From positions 66,787,717-66,851,716 of the forward strand of contig CM048841.1 of the NCBI GenBank assembly GCA_026545765.1: a stretch of DNA of 64,000 bases, given 5' to 3'. The position numbers were made by a program, and so were the translations under genes. This DNA comes from Plantago major (taxonomy: Eukaryota > Streptophyta > Magnoliopsida > Lamiales > Plantaginaceae). Below are positions 33,979 through 45,712 of the stretch, in pieces (position 1 is the first letter of the stretch; every line of letters begins with the position of its first letter). A model generated the notes under the pieces. It saw nothing but the letters and a program-made list of their open reading frames with translations, did not search any database and was not told the origin of the DNA.

Positions 33979-35920
33979 ATGTCTCCGAGCGATGCACCCA
34001 TTCTCAAGCCAGATAACTATGAGAAATGGATGAACAATATGGTGCTTCACCTGGAAGCTATCAGTGACAAAATGATCGAAGTGATAAAGAATGGCCCCAT
34101 TGTCATTCAACGAGAGAAACAAGTCATTGAAGTTTCAACTGGTCGAGAAAAGGAACCCACTGATACAGATGTTGCTGGTTCCTCCACATCTGGTACAACA
34201 TCGAGTGCAAGACCAATTGGTGAAATTTCGTATGAACCAAAGCCCAGACATCTCTGGACATCTGAAGATTCCAAGAGAAATAGGTTGGATGGTCAAGCAA
34301 GAAACATCATTATACGTTCCACTCCAGATCACATACAGTGCAAACTGTGGTGGTGCTAAAACGGCGAAAGAAGCCTGGTCTCTGATTGAAGAAATCTGTG
34401 CCAGCACTGAGAAAACCAAAGAAAACAAGTTCGAAGTTTTGAAGCTCAAATTCCAAAACTTCTAACAAGGTCCTACTGAGAAACTTGAAGAACTTCATTT
34501 CAGGTTTACAACACTGATGAGTGAAATGGATGCACTTGGTGAAAGTGAGAGATACTTTAACTCTGAAAAGGTTAAGACTATCGTGAGAAGCTTGAATCAA
34601 AACTGGGAACACACTCAGTACTTCTATTTCAACCAAGGAATGCCTAACATAACTCCAGTTGAGCTTTTCTCACACTTGGCAACTGTCAACTATGAGACAA
34701 AGCAAAGAGGACAGATGACTGCTGAAACATCGTAGAATGTTGCTCTAGTAACTCAAGGTACTTCTGGAAAGAAGGATACCAAAGAGGTGACTGAGGAAAA
34801 TGCTCTTGATGTAAAGCATATGAGAAAGTACGTCAGTCAGGAAATAGAAAGAAGAAGGACCAAAGAGAAGCTGAAAAAGCATCTAGGCCCCAACTATCAC
34901 CAGTACAAAAGTATGCAATTGACTAGCTCGCTAAACAAGCTTGCTCAGCAAGCATCGAGTACTGCGGGAGAAAAAATCGGAAACGATATCTGTTTCTATT
35001 GTCAGAAACCTGGTCACTTCAAAAGAGACTGCCCAGCTTATAACAAGCTAAAGACAGGTGACAAGAAAGATATGAGAAATTTCAAGAGAGGTCACAGAGC
35101 TATGCTCACTAAGGAAAGGAAAAAGATTCAAATCCAACTGGGTGCTCTTGATCATGACTCTGAGTCAGAGGATGAGGACTCAGATGATTCTAAACTTTCA
35201 TCACCAGAGTTCTGTGGCATCATTAATGAATTGGTTGACTTCGGTCAAAAGAAGAAAGAAATGTTCGGGGTTGCTGAGGAGGTCTATCCAGATTGCTCCA
35301 ACATCGAGCCATGCCTAATGGTTGATGAGGTAACCACTATTTTTCGATTTATAAATTATGAGAGTGATGAGGAAAGAATCGAAGATCTAGAATACCTCAG
35401 AAAAGAGCTTGATCTTTATGAAAGATAATTCATGGTTGTCCAAGCTAGAACTAAAATTCTCGAGGAAGGAAAGAAAACTCTTGAAAAGGAGTGTTCACAA
35501 CTGCGAAAGCTATCTGAGACAAAGGATGCTGAGAATGCATTTCTAAAGGCACAGATAGTTGAGACAGGAAAGTTACATGAAGAAGCAATGGATAAATTTC
35601 AAAAGAAGTATGAAGGTCTTCTTTCTGACAATGATGAACTCAAAAAGAAAGAATTGTCCTTTCAATCTTATGCCAAAGCTTGTGACACTCTCACTGAAGT
35701 ACACTCTTATTTAAGAGATGCCTCATAAAAAGGAGGACTTAGGCTAGACACTCAAACAAATAGTTCTACCACTCTGAACAAGAGTGATGAAAGAATGACA
35801 TTTGTTAAGGGTCAGCAAGATGGTTCCCAAACAATCAATAGCATTGGTCATAAAGCTAAGGTTGCTGACAAAGGAAAGGCAGTCGCGACCAAAGCTTTGA
35901 GGGAAAAAACAAGTCCCAAA
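33979..35920 (+). pseudogene. Copia gag polyprotein, degenerate
   Basis: Starts MSPSDAPILKPDNYEKW at 33979, typical of plant Copia gag (UBN2-like fold). A frameshift near 34340 moves to the frame of AKTAKEAWSLIEEICAS. Stops at 34463, 34733 and 35426 interrupt one otherwise continuous frame. The zinc knuckle CFYCQKPGHFKRDC (CX2CX4HX4C) is at about 34999-35040, followed by an acidic patch (SESEDEDSDDS) and a coiled-coil stretch (35432-35728, KILEEGKKTLEKECSQLRKL). Gag packages RNA in cytoplasmic particles. This copy could not make a full protein. Confidence 0.87.
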
Positions 35921-36539
35921 GAAATCTGATGGGAAAGTTCTTGAAAAAGAACAACACACTAGAAAGTGTAATCACCCACAGTGCTACGTCTCTCAGAAAG
36001 GGAAGATTGTTGGAGCTGGCAAATTCTCTAATGTCACATTTTCTGGAAAGAGAGATGACCCATAGACAAGCATGGCTGTTGAGAGGAGATTTCAGTCGCC
36101 ACCACGTGCTCAAAATGACATTAGCTATAAAGCCGTCGGGAAACAGCTTGCTCATGATTACAAACTAGAGCAAGAATGATGGATAAAAGCTAGGCTTGCT
36201 CACAACAATCATCAGAAGTGGAAGAAAGAACAAACCACAAGCAATCTGAATGCTAGGGCTAGAAGAAATCTGACAAGGAAAGCTAAGTTCGCTGAAAAGC
36301 AGGCTCAACAACCTGACAGGTATCTGAAAGCACCGCGAGGAGCACTAATGAACACACCAAGAAGGAAAATAATTCTTGATAATAATGATACTAGTCATTT
36401 ACCTAGAATTCCTCCGTATGTTCCCTCTAGACAAAAGAATGTCCCTAAGAAATTCATTCAAAAATGGATTCCTAGTGGGAGATACTTTAGTCTAGATGGT
36501 TCCATTGTTAGAATGAGAACCTAACTCCATGTTTCCTAT

Positions 36540-37460
36540 TTTGTGCAAAACACTCTAAAGAAGAATGCAACGTGGCATTTTGATAGTGGATGTGGGAAGC
36601 ACATGACAGGAGACAAAGCAAATCTGGTGAACTACATAGTATGCGATATAGGACCAGATATCAGGTTTGCTGGAGGAGAAGTGAATTCAACCGTATGATT
36701 TGGAGATCTGAAAATTGGAGCCCTTACAATCATTGGAGTACTACATGTGAAGGGATTGAAATATAATCTTCTAAGCATGAGTCAATTTGCTGACAAGGGG
36801 TTCTCAGTGAAGATCAAATCCAAATTCTACAGATTGATTAACAATGAGTCAAAGCAGGTAGTCTTGGATGCTAGGCGGAAAGGAAGTCTCTATGTTGCTG
36901 ACTGTGCATCTGCCACAACTGAAGAATGCCTCATGCTGAGTCAATCTGGCTACACTGAGGAAAATTGGCTATGGCCCAAAAGGATGAGTCACTTGAATTT
37001 CAAAACTCTGAATAATCTAGCCAAGAAAGAATTGGTTGTTGGATTACCTAAGATGGCATACAGAAAAGATGGTGTATGCTCAGCTTGCCAATTAGGGAAA
37101 CAAGCCAAAAAATCTTTCAAGTCTAAAACTAGACATTCCAGTGTGAGGCCACTGCAACCGTTACATATGGATCTATTTGAGTCCTCGGTAACTAGTTATG
37201 CAGGAAAGAAGTATGGTCTGGTTGTTGTAGATGACTACTCAAGATTCACTTGGGTTGTTTTCCTCAAATAGAAATCTGACGCAGGGGTCGAGATACCAAG
37301 CCTACTGAATAAGCTTGAAGTCATGAAAAATGATAAGGTATCTGTGATAAGAACAGACCATGGTACTGAGTTTGTAAACTTTTACATAATTGAAAGAGTT
37401 TTGTACTCGCAAAGGTATACAACATCAACTATCTTCAGTAAGAACACCACAACAAAATCA
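36540..37460 (+). pseudogene. Truncated Copia pol: protease, pre-integrase and part of integrase
   Basis: The protease motif TWHFDSGCGKHMTG is near 36570-36610. Further on come the GAG-pre-integrase zinc region (WPKRMSHLNFKTLNN, CSACQLGKQAKKS; the first zinc His is Pro here) and the integrase core with the first Asp (HMDLFESS) and second Asp (RTDHGTEFVN). Stops interrupt at about 36697 and 37269, and a frameshift near 37385 is needed to reach RKGIQHQLSSVRTPQQN. Homology ends there, before the catalytic Glu. RT and RNase H are absent. The next bases enter the accessory ORF between about 37460 and 37500. Confidence 0.87.
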
Positions 37461-38994
37461 AGCAGTTTTGCTCTGCAAAACCCACATGCACTTCTACTTA
37501 GGATGTGTTGGAATTTTGCAATAATTCCACCATCATTGAGGATGATGGCACTGAAGAAGTGCGCATCACAATGAAGGTCCAAAGTGTTGATATAAACCTT
37601 GATGTGAATACCTTCAGCAACCTATTTGGGATACCCACCTAAGGTACTACTTATGCACCAGATACCTCAATCAAGAGTGCAGAAATCTTCTACTCTCTCT
37701 ATATGAATCCTGAAAAGGATGATACTCCAGCAAAGTTCGACAACTCCATTGTCAGGAGAAGACATCTTGTTGAACCTTGGGATTTGATAGCCCTTGTATT
37801 GCATAGGTGCTTTGATTCAAATCAAGGTGGAGCTGACCAGATCAGCATGGAAAGATGGGGAATGATGTCATTCCTTAACACTCTGGAGGAGAGAGCTGAG
37901 CCCTTCAACTGGGGGAATTACATCTTTCTGAGATTTGTTGATAAACTTCAAGGCTTTGTGTATGTTGTGAAAGGTGATCTTGCTGAGCCCAAGCATACTA
38001 TCAGCTTTGGTCTGAAGATATGCTACATTCTGGAGAGGCTTGGCATAAAGCTCATGGGGAATGGCGAGATTGCAAACAGTGATCTTGTTTGCAAATACAA
38101 CTGTGAGCTCAAGAAGAACCAGAAGAGGCCAGTAGAAGACGTTTCTGAGGCAAATGCTGTACCAAAGAAGAAACGTAGAACTGGAGGCAAGAAGAAGGCA
38201 GCTGCCAAGGAGAGCACTTCACTGGTGGATACTGACACAAGGGTATCTGAACCCAGTGTTGTAGATACCACTGGTGGAGTTCAGATACAACACCATTGTG
38301 TTGCAGATACCACTGCCTCTGTCCAGCCAGCATTCCATAATGCTGAAGATACCACTCTTGATGACAAGAGTGTTGATGCATCGACCAATCGATCGTCAAG
38401 AAGCAGATGAGTTGGACTTTGACCCATTCTTGGAAAGGAATGAGGTTGCTGATGAAGTCCCTGCATCACAGGTTGCTGAGAAAGTAACCATGTCCAGAGG
38501 AAACACTCTACCAGGGCCATCCACTTTCCAGGATATCAATGATGCCCTGATGAATGATGTAGTTGTACTTGATGACACTGCCAATGCATCAGTACAAAAC
38601 ATTGATGCTGATCTGGAGAGAACTATCACTGTTGTTCCTTCTCCATTAAGATCCAGATCACCACAACCACCACAACCACAACACCCACAGGTATCCCAGA
38701 CTTCTGCTGAACTAAGGGATGATTACCTGGTAGAAGCATTTGAGATGTGTCAGGGTACTGATGGTGTTGTTGAAATAAATCCTGTAATTCAACAGGTCCC
38801 CCAACTCTCATCTGAGAGGGATCAACCAATTTGTTGAGACTCAGGGAGATCACACAGGGGAGGCAACTGAGCCAAAGACTCAGGAAAAGCCTGAAGTGCC
38901 AGAAACTTTAAACATAGATGTTGTCAAGGGACAACAAGACCAACACATGGAACCAACACAAGTTCCAGAGACCAATCAGCCTGACATTGATCAG

Positions 38995-39074
38995 GTTACT
39001 GAGTGGTTTAACTCTTTACTTGTAAAAATTCTATGTTTTATGTCTTTTATCTTATTGTTTGTTCTTTGTTACAG
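38995..39074 (+). other. Intron-like gap A in the accessory ORF
   Basis: DIDQ|GTTACT at the left and TTTGTTACAG|GCTGAAAAAG at the right give an 80-bp U-rich gap in phase 0. The interior would otherwise encode a hydrophobic run (ILCFMSFILLFVLCY), and the frame after it is less coherent. Confidence 0.5.
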
Positions 39075-39413
39075 GCTGAAAAAGAAACAAAGGAAGGAGA
39101 GGAAGCTAAAAAGCTTCCAGCTTCCTTCACAAAAGGAAGGAGAGGAAACAGGAAATTTCCTTCACAATCTGAGAAGGAGGATTCTGTACCCTCCATCAAC
39201 AAGGAATCTGAGCCTGTCACACAGGTAGCTGAAGATTCTAGTTTGTACTCTAAAAAATCTCCCTCCAATGAACTTTCTAACCTATTCTTAGGTTTCTTAA
39301 AGGCTCAAACTGAAAAGAAAGATGATGTGGCTGAAAAGCCAAAGACATCATAGGATATACTAGAAACCTCAAAGGTTTCTGAGCAACACATATCTGAGCC
39401 TCCTGTTAGAGAG

Positions 39414-39488
39414 GTAGACATCTCAGATACCAATGTGTGTGAAATCCTACTTAATCATTCTAAGTGTATTAACAATTTTTATTATCAG
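39414..39488 (+). other. Intron-like gap B in the accessory ORF
   Basis: PPVRE|GTAGAC to TTTTTATTATCAG|GATCAGAG, 75 bp, AT-rich, phase 0. The exon between gaps A and B is exactly 339 bp (113 codons). Confidence 0.5.
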
Positions 39489-39602
39489 GATCAGAGAGAA
39501 ATGGAAGTTGAAGAGGATAAGATGCCCAAGTCTCCTCCCAAGATATCTGAGGGTCCTTCCACCTCACTAGTCAAGCCATCTGAGCCTGTTGTTGTGACAC
39601 AG

Positions 39603-39675
39603 GTAACTCAGAAACCTGACACTTTTGATATCTGAACAAGTTTTGATACTTAATCAAAACTCCATTTTCTTTCAG
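39603..39675 (+). other. Intron-like gap C in the accessory ORF
   Basis: VVVTQ|GTAACT to CATTTTCTTTCAG|GCTCAAAATG, 73 bp, phase 0. The exon between B and C is exactly 114 bp (38 codons). An in-frame TGA lies within the gap. Confidence 0.52.
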
Positions 39676-40727
39676 GCTCAAAATGAGGGTACTTCACAGC
39701 AAACTACAAGATTAGTTACATCTGATGAAGATCTGCTTCAGTTGTTCAAAGATCGTGCACTTCCAGATCATATCTCTGCCTTTAAAAGATGGCAAAAGTT
39801 GAGGAGACTTGATCTGATGGCTTTTGCACAAATACTTGATGATCCATCAAAAAGAGAAAAAGTTGAACAACTTGAGAGCTACATCCATGCGTTGCTTCCT
39901 ATTGAAAAGTATGACTTTGCAACTTTAATGAACTTGAAGTTCAAGGATGTAGTTGCAGCAATCCTCATAGAAGACTTTTAGAAAGTAGATAGAAGTACAA
40001 GAGTCCGGCTAGCTTCTAACCCCACTGTGCCACTGAGAATTCATTCAACACCGACTGAACAAGAGGAAGTGGTAAGCAAGCCGGTGATACTCAAAGAAGT
40101 GATAGATCTACTATCTGATGAGGAAGAGACTGATGAGAACATTGTGGAAAAACCTAAGTCTCCCCCTCATTCTTCTGAAAAGAAAGATGATCCTAAGAAG
40201 GATGATGATGATGTTGCACCCCCACCTGGTGCAGGAGGAGTTACTGGAAGAAATAATGCATCAGTCGCTGAAAAGCCAACTGAGAAGAAAAATTCTCGTC
40301 CTCCATCTCCTTAGAGATCATCTAAGACTTCTCCAACAAACAACAAGATGAAGAAGTTGGGCAAGTTGCTGATGACACCGCTCAGAAACTTCAGGGAGCT
40401 GAGCAAAGGGTGGCCCAACTTGAACAAATGTTGGAAGAAGAAGAACTCTTGCGCCTTGAGTTGGAAACCAAGGTTTCTGAGATGGAAGCCAATCTGAGAA
40501 AGATTGAAGAGTTGTCTCACAAGGAGGAAGCAGCCCTTGCTGAGGAGAAGCAACTACTCCTTGTTACGCAGAAACTTATGGAAGAAGTTGAAGCTGAGGA
40601 AGCTGCTATCATCAAGAAGAAGAATGATGAAATAGCATATGAGGAAAGAAACCTATGTCAGAAATGGTTGCTGAACTAGGGAATGAGGACACGTGGGTAG
40701 AAGAAGAGAATAAGAAGAAGAGGAGGA

Positions 40728-40803
40728 GGAGGAAGAAGAAGAAGAAGAAGAAGAAGAAGAAGAAGAAGAAGAAGAAGAAGAAGAAGAAGAAGAAGAAGAA
40801 GAG
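40728..40803. repeat. (GAA)n microsatellite in the accessory ORF
   Basis: About 25 AAG/GAA units follow an AGG-rich start. In the frame that continues downstream they encode Glu. Slippage here may account for the frame change between the coiled coil and the C-terminal part. Confidence 0.9.
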
Positions 40804-42814
40804 CTAGGAGATGCTGACCACCCTGGATTTCATGCTAAAGATCCACAAACACTAGTGTCACATCTCAAGAGAAACATTCTAGCTCCCACCATCTACAATA
40901 CAGTTCCTAATCTGAATACACTTGACTATGAGAATAGATCAAAGACAATGCTCAAGCTTATGAATGAACTGGAGACTCAAGATAAGGAGGTCACTGAATC
41001 AGTACCACCAGAATTCACCAAGTTTGTTGAACTTCTCTAAAAAAGAACCTCTTCCCTGGTTCTCAAGCATAAAGACCTTGGTATGGTAAAGGATCTGGAC
41101 AACACAACTATGCAGGTTGCATATGACAATGCTAGTTATGCATCTTCAAAGATACAAACAGTGGTTGCAGAAGTTTCCAAGTTGACAAACAAGGAAACTG
41201 GGATTGAAAAGCAGAATGAAGATCTCAGGAAAGAGATGCAGCAACTCACTGAAGCTTACATTGGTCTACAAAAGAATTTTGACTCTCTGACAAAATCTTA
41301 TGCCAGAATCCTTAGTGGTTTTGATCAGTCTAAGGGGGAAGGAAGTACCAGGAGAGTACAAGGCAAGGGCAAAGAAAAGATGTATCCTGAAGAAGCCTAA
41401 ACCAAAACCCCAAGTCAAAAGCTACAGATGGTGACCACAAGATCTAGGGCAAGATCTCAGAAACCTCCAACAGCTGCCAATAGCTCAAGGAGAAGAAAGA
41501 CAAGAGACTCTGAAGAAGAAGAAAAAGAAGGAGAGATCTCTGAAAAGAGAAGGAAAACAAGCCAAGACAACTGCAAAGAATTGATGGTCATACATCATTC
41601 TGATGATGAGGATGATGATCAAGATGAAGAGAAAAACATAAATCCTCTTCACAGGAAAAGAGGAACAAGCAGCATATCTGAACCTATAGCTGCAATTCCT
41701 TTAGCAGCAAGGACACCTTCTGGAAACACCAAGTCTTTTCAGCAAGGTACCCCATCTGAAGACCCCTCTATGAAAGGCTTGAACTCCAAACAGAAGAGGA
41801 AGAGGAAAAGGGATATCAAATTTGGTAGAGTGCTACCATAAAAGCCTGAAGATGCTCTAATTGAGTAAGTAAAGGTTGATGACCTTGATCACACAGTTTG
41901 GCAGTGCATTCATCAGAAGAATGGATACTGGATACTTAAATTGAAGAATTTACTAGTCAATGAAGGAGGACTACCAGTACCCATCCACAAACAGATGATG
42001 GCATGGAGAAAAGGTAGACAAGATTTATTGCCCAAAGATAGAGTCAAGAAATTGCTAGTCTTTGAGATAGAAGTCAGTCAGACAGCCAGAAAGAAAGACC
42101 TATCTGAAGAATGCCCTTATCATAGACCAAAGGATGTGCACACTATTGAAGATGAATTTGGGTCAAGAACAAAGCTGCAAGTTGAACCTTATGAGTCATT
42201 CTATTTGACTAAGGAACAATACTTGGGAGACCTAAAATATATGAGAGAGATATATGGTCATTACAAGCCCACTGAAGAGCAGCTGGTGCATGTCTGGAAA
42301 TGGGGCAAGTACCTTTGGATCAAAAGCATGATCAAAAACCTACCCACCAAATCTTACAAGGAGAATGCTCTGGCAGCAAGGAATGCAGAAATGAAAGTCA
42401 GAACATACATCCTTGAATACTCAAAAGAAGTCAAGATATATGGTGATAGGGTTTTTCAAAGCTGAAGACTGAAGACTTGAAGATCAACTAGTAGGATGTT
42501 CACTTAGAACATGGAACTTTCTGTTGTCCTACTTAGTTGTGTATTTTTTTTTTATTTTTGCTGACTGTAATCTATTGCTCATCTTGTAAAAGTTATCTAT
42601 ACTCTCACTTGTAATTCTATCTGATGAACCTACTCTCAGATACCTATCTAATGAAAAGATAACTTGTCAGCAAAGATCACACCTTGTGATTTGGTTGATG
42701 TTTACTCTCTGCACTTAAATAAATAAAATGAAAGATCATAAGAAATGTTTAAGTGTTGAATTATTTCCTCATCCAGTTTATGATAGGTTTTTAGATGGTC
42801 ATAGGTGACTGATC

Positions 42815-42829
42815 AAAAAGGGGAAAATT
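42815..42829 (+). promoter_or_regulatory. Polypurine tract
   Basis: AAAAAGGGGAAAATT directly precedes the 3' LTR, the expected plus-strand primer site. Confidence 0.88.
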
Positions 42830-44273
42830 TGTTAGGAATATCTGTTTAGATTTTGATCAGCGACCTCAATGACTTATCTTAGCTCAGAAAGGTAACAAGT
42901 ACTCTTAGTTCACTTGAACATTGTAAAAGAGGAAGCTTACTGAGTATGTTAGTCTAGCAAATCTTGTATAGGATGTTAGGTCTCTAAATGTAACTTTTAT
43001 ATCTTTGAAGAAGACCAAAAAGGAAGCATCCAACAGAAGAACTCATTTTATTGAAGATGAGAAGACTGCACAAGATTGCTAAAGACTAAGGAGAAGTGTC
43101 TCCTCAGATACCTTGAAGAAATTAAGTGTCTTTGGAAGACAAGTATTTCAATAGGTCTCTGATGCATAATAGGTCACTGAGTAAGGACTAGCAAAGCCTC
43201 AGAAAGCTTGCATTGTTCCGTTGACACTACATGACAAAGTTAGTACAATGCATTAATTACGCAGACAGAGATGTCTGAGCAAAAGAGGAAATATCTATAA
43301 AGAGACAAATCTCACTGCCGTACTAACTTCATATATCAACAATTTGAATTTCATTGTGCCTAACGGATACTATTCAAACGACATGATTTTCAACTATAAA
43401 TATCACCACTTAGAATGCTTGAAAGACACACTGAACACACCAGAACTACATTCTTATATTCAATCATACAAGCCTTCATACCTACTTACTCTCTAGCTTT
43501 ATGTTGCGACTAAAGCTCTTGAATTGGAAGTAGCACGAAAGTTCTAGGTGTCCTGATCCTTAAACAAGAATTGCATATTGTGAAGGAGTTGAATCCAAAA
43601 GATATAGTTGCGACTCATATATGTGATTCATTCTCTTGAACAACATCAAGACTTGTGCAGTAAAGAACAACTTACCATACATTGAAAAGTGTATTAAGTA
43701 AGATTGATTCTATAGAGCACTCTAAGATAACTGTACAAGTTATAAGAGCGTGCTCATCTGACAAACTACCATAACTAACACCACACCGGCGTTGAGCACA
43801 TGAAGTACTTGGCTTTGAAATATGAGGAATAGCTCAAAGGTTACTGAGTAGATGAAGTACTTGGTTGATAAAACCAGGGAACAACTCAGGGGGAACACTT
43901 GGTTGGGAACCTAGTGTTAAAGGGATCAAGAGATTTTGTAAGGGGAACTCATCATCTTATCTTAGTGGATTCAAGTCCTGAGAAAGGGCGAGTGGATTAG
44001 TTGAGGGATTACGCCACCTTCAGATACCACTATAAAGCTTTGTGTTATTTACTTACTGCACTTTACTTATCGCTTATTTATTGCTTGCTGAGTCCTTACA
44101 TATATTATAGCTTGCTGAGCACGTGCACTTATCACAAGTGTCTTCCGCTCTCTAAATATAAGTATCAGATACCTTCACAGATATCTGAGAAACTGTTTTA
44201 TCGTCAAAATTTTGAAAAGACTATTCACGCCCCCTCCCCCTAGTCTTTTACTTTGTCTGTATCTGGACCTACA
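42830..44273 (+). repeat. 3' LTR of the Copia element
   Basis: Begins TGTTAGGAATATCTG and ends TATCTGGACCTACA, colinear with 32396-33862. It keeps CTATAAATATCACC (about 43394), the TATA box lost in the 5' LTR. Confidence 0.93.
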
Positions 44274-44680
44274 AGTGGTATCAGAGCAGGAGCTAAAGAA
44301 ACAAATGTTTTTGAAGAACAAGTTTCCTAATAGATATCTATTAGGAAACTTGTTCTTAAAAAACATTTGTTGCTTTAAGGTATTTGGAAAGAGGTTGCTG
44401 AGGAGACAATTCTCCTTAGTCTTCATCAATCTTTGTGCAGTTTCTTCATCTTCACAAATTGAGTTCTTCTGCTGGATGCTTCCTTCTTGGTCTTCTTCAA
44501 AGATATAAAAAATTACATTCTGAGACCTAACACCCTATACAAGATTTGCTAGACTAACATACTCAGTAAGCTTCCTCTTTTGCAATGTTCAAGTGAACTA
44601 AGAGTACTTGTTACCTTTCTGAGCTAAGATAAGTCATTGAGGTCGCTGATCAAAATCTAAACATATATTCTATGTGTCCT
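44274..44680 (-). mobile_element. PBS remnant, 30-bp-arm foldback and inverted partial Copia LTR
   Basis: AGTGGTATCAGAGCAGG after the LTR is the start of another internal region. It is cut at about 44297 by a foldback whose arms (CAAATGTTTTTGAAGAAC, AAGTTTCCTAATAGATAT and their complement) pair for about 33 bp around a central AGATATCT, with a single mismatch. From about 44368 to 44673 the sequence is the 5' part of the same LTR in reverse orientation, ending where CTAAACATATATTC replaces the usual LTR tip. The structure suggests template switching or inverted recombination. Confidence 0.8.
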
Positions 44681-45712
44681 GAGGGGTGATTTAGTCTTTT
44701 TAGTCTCCTGAGAAGGCTTAAGAAGTGGGTCGATCTGGACCCCGGGAATCGATCCGAGTCTATGTGTCCGTACTCTGACCAGCATATTCTTCCTGGTGAC
44801 CTTTAATGGTCCGAGTCATCACTCAGGGACGAATCCTTGTTAGTCTTAGACGTGTACGTTTGGTCTTTATATCTGTGAGGCGTCTGACCCATTGGTCATC
44901 CGGTCCGTTTGGCATCCTCGGAAGTTCACACGCCCTTCATCTGTGTGTTTCAGTGATAGGGGCTGGATCGATGGTGAGAGGGGTCGGACCAAAGGTCCAT
45001 ATCTACTTAGTCCCTTATGTCATGTTCCGTAGTCTTTAATCATGTAAGGAAATCAGACCCTTAGTTGGCTCGGACAAACGTTGGGGTCAGATCGTTCCTT
45101 GACACCGGTTGACCCTGGAAAGCTGTTGATGTCGGACCAACGCAGAGTCGGACCAGTTTTGTATGGTTTTTAGGCCTTCATGCGCTTTAGGACACGCTTT
45201 TTAGAACGCCCTTAACGGATTGGACATATTTCCGTATCAACAACGGTAGTGATGTAGGATTAATCGTATTAGGGCTTTAACCTATTGTTAAGCTAATTCA
45301 AGATCTTCGTAAAACCCCAAATTCAATACGCTAGTTTCAAATCTTCTAAATATTTTGGTTAAGAATCAATCATTTGACAATCGATTGATTTCACTAGTTC
45401 TAGATTTTCAAAAGTGTTTCGGTTAAATTGAATTTGAGTGTTTTTTGACAAATAACTATGACAAACGTATGAACGTAGGTTAACCATGTATTCGGTTTAT
45501 CTGAACTGCTACGTGTTCATTATTTCTCTATATCTTTATAAAACTTTCTCTTAGTTTAATTAGTTTTATAAAATACTGATCCTACAAACACAACTATTGA
45601 ACTGGTTACCGCAAACTCTACGTTTTACACTTGAAAACGCTAAGTTGCTTAGTTAATTCCTTGAGAATGATCTCGTAGTTAAAGCTTGTTTCGCAACAAC
45701 TGCTTTTGTTAC
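44681..45712. other. Unassigned block, possible LTR relic
   Basis: 44700-45240 has balanced GC with recurring GTCGGACC, GGTCCGAG and GATCGGTCC-like words. 45240-45712 is AT-rich. No frame has a domain, and no border pair was found. Confidence 0.45.

Larger units (their letters stand above)
37500..42465 (+). pseudogene. Long accessory ORF (env-position) of the Copia element, degenerate
   Basis: The N-terminal part (MKVQSVDINLDVNTFSNLFG, RRRHLVEPWDLIALVLHRCF) resembles domains found beside plant retrotransposon ORFs, but I cannot name it with certainty. Then come a basic nuclear-signal-like patch (PKKKRRTGGKKKAAAK), long acidic low-complexity exons, a Glu-rich coiled coil (40410-40660), a (GAA)n tract, a second coiled coil (41100-41340), more basic patches, and a folded-looking C-terminus with many Trp/Tyr (41941-42465). 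Frames are broken near 38395, 38820, 40320 and 40680 and by stops at 37640, 39351, 39979, 40313, 41038, 41398 and 41839. Three intron-like gaps keep phase 0. SIRE elements carry an env-like ORF here. Function unknown. Confidence 0.65.
32396..44273 (+). mobile_element. Copia LTR retrotransposon, SIRE/Maximus-like, 11.9 kb, defective
   Basis: Two LTRs (32396-33862 and 42830-44273) in direct orientation bound an internal region with a tRNA-Met-type primer site, gag, a truncated pol and a long 3' accessory ORF, ended by a polypurine tract. The element order gag-protease-integrase and the large extra ORF before the 3' LTR fit the SIRE/Maximus lineage. Integrase is cut short and RT/RNase H are missing, so it cannot copy itself. 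No target duplication frames it: the left flank is AAGAG, while the right flank reads AGTGGTATCAGAGC, the internal start of another copy. The right LTR therefore probably belongs to a recombined tandem array. Confidence 0.9.

Noticed and set aside
35744..36155. Minus-strand frames across the gag-pol junction
   Set aside because: They oppose recognisable plus-strand gag/pol sequence and have no domains.
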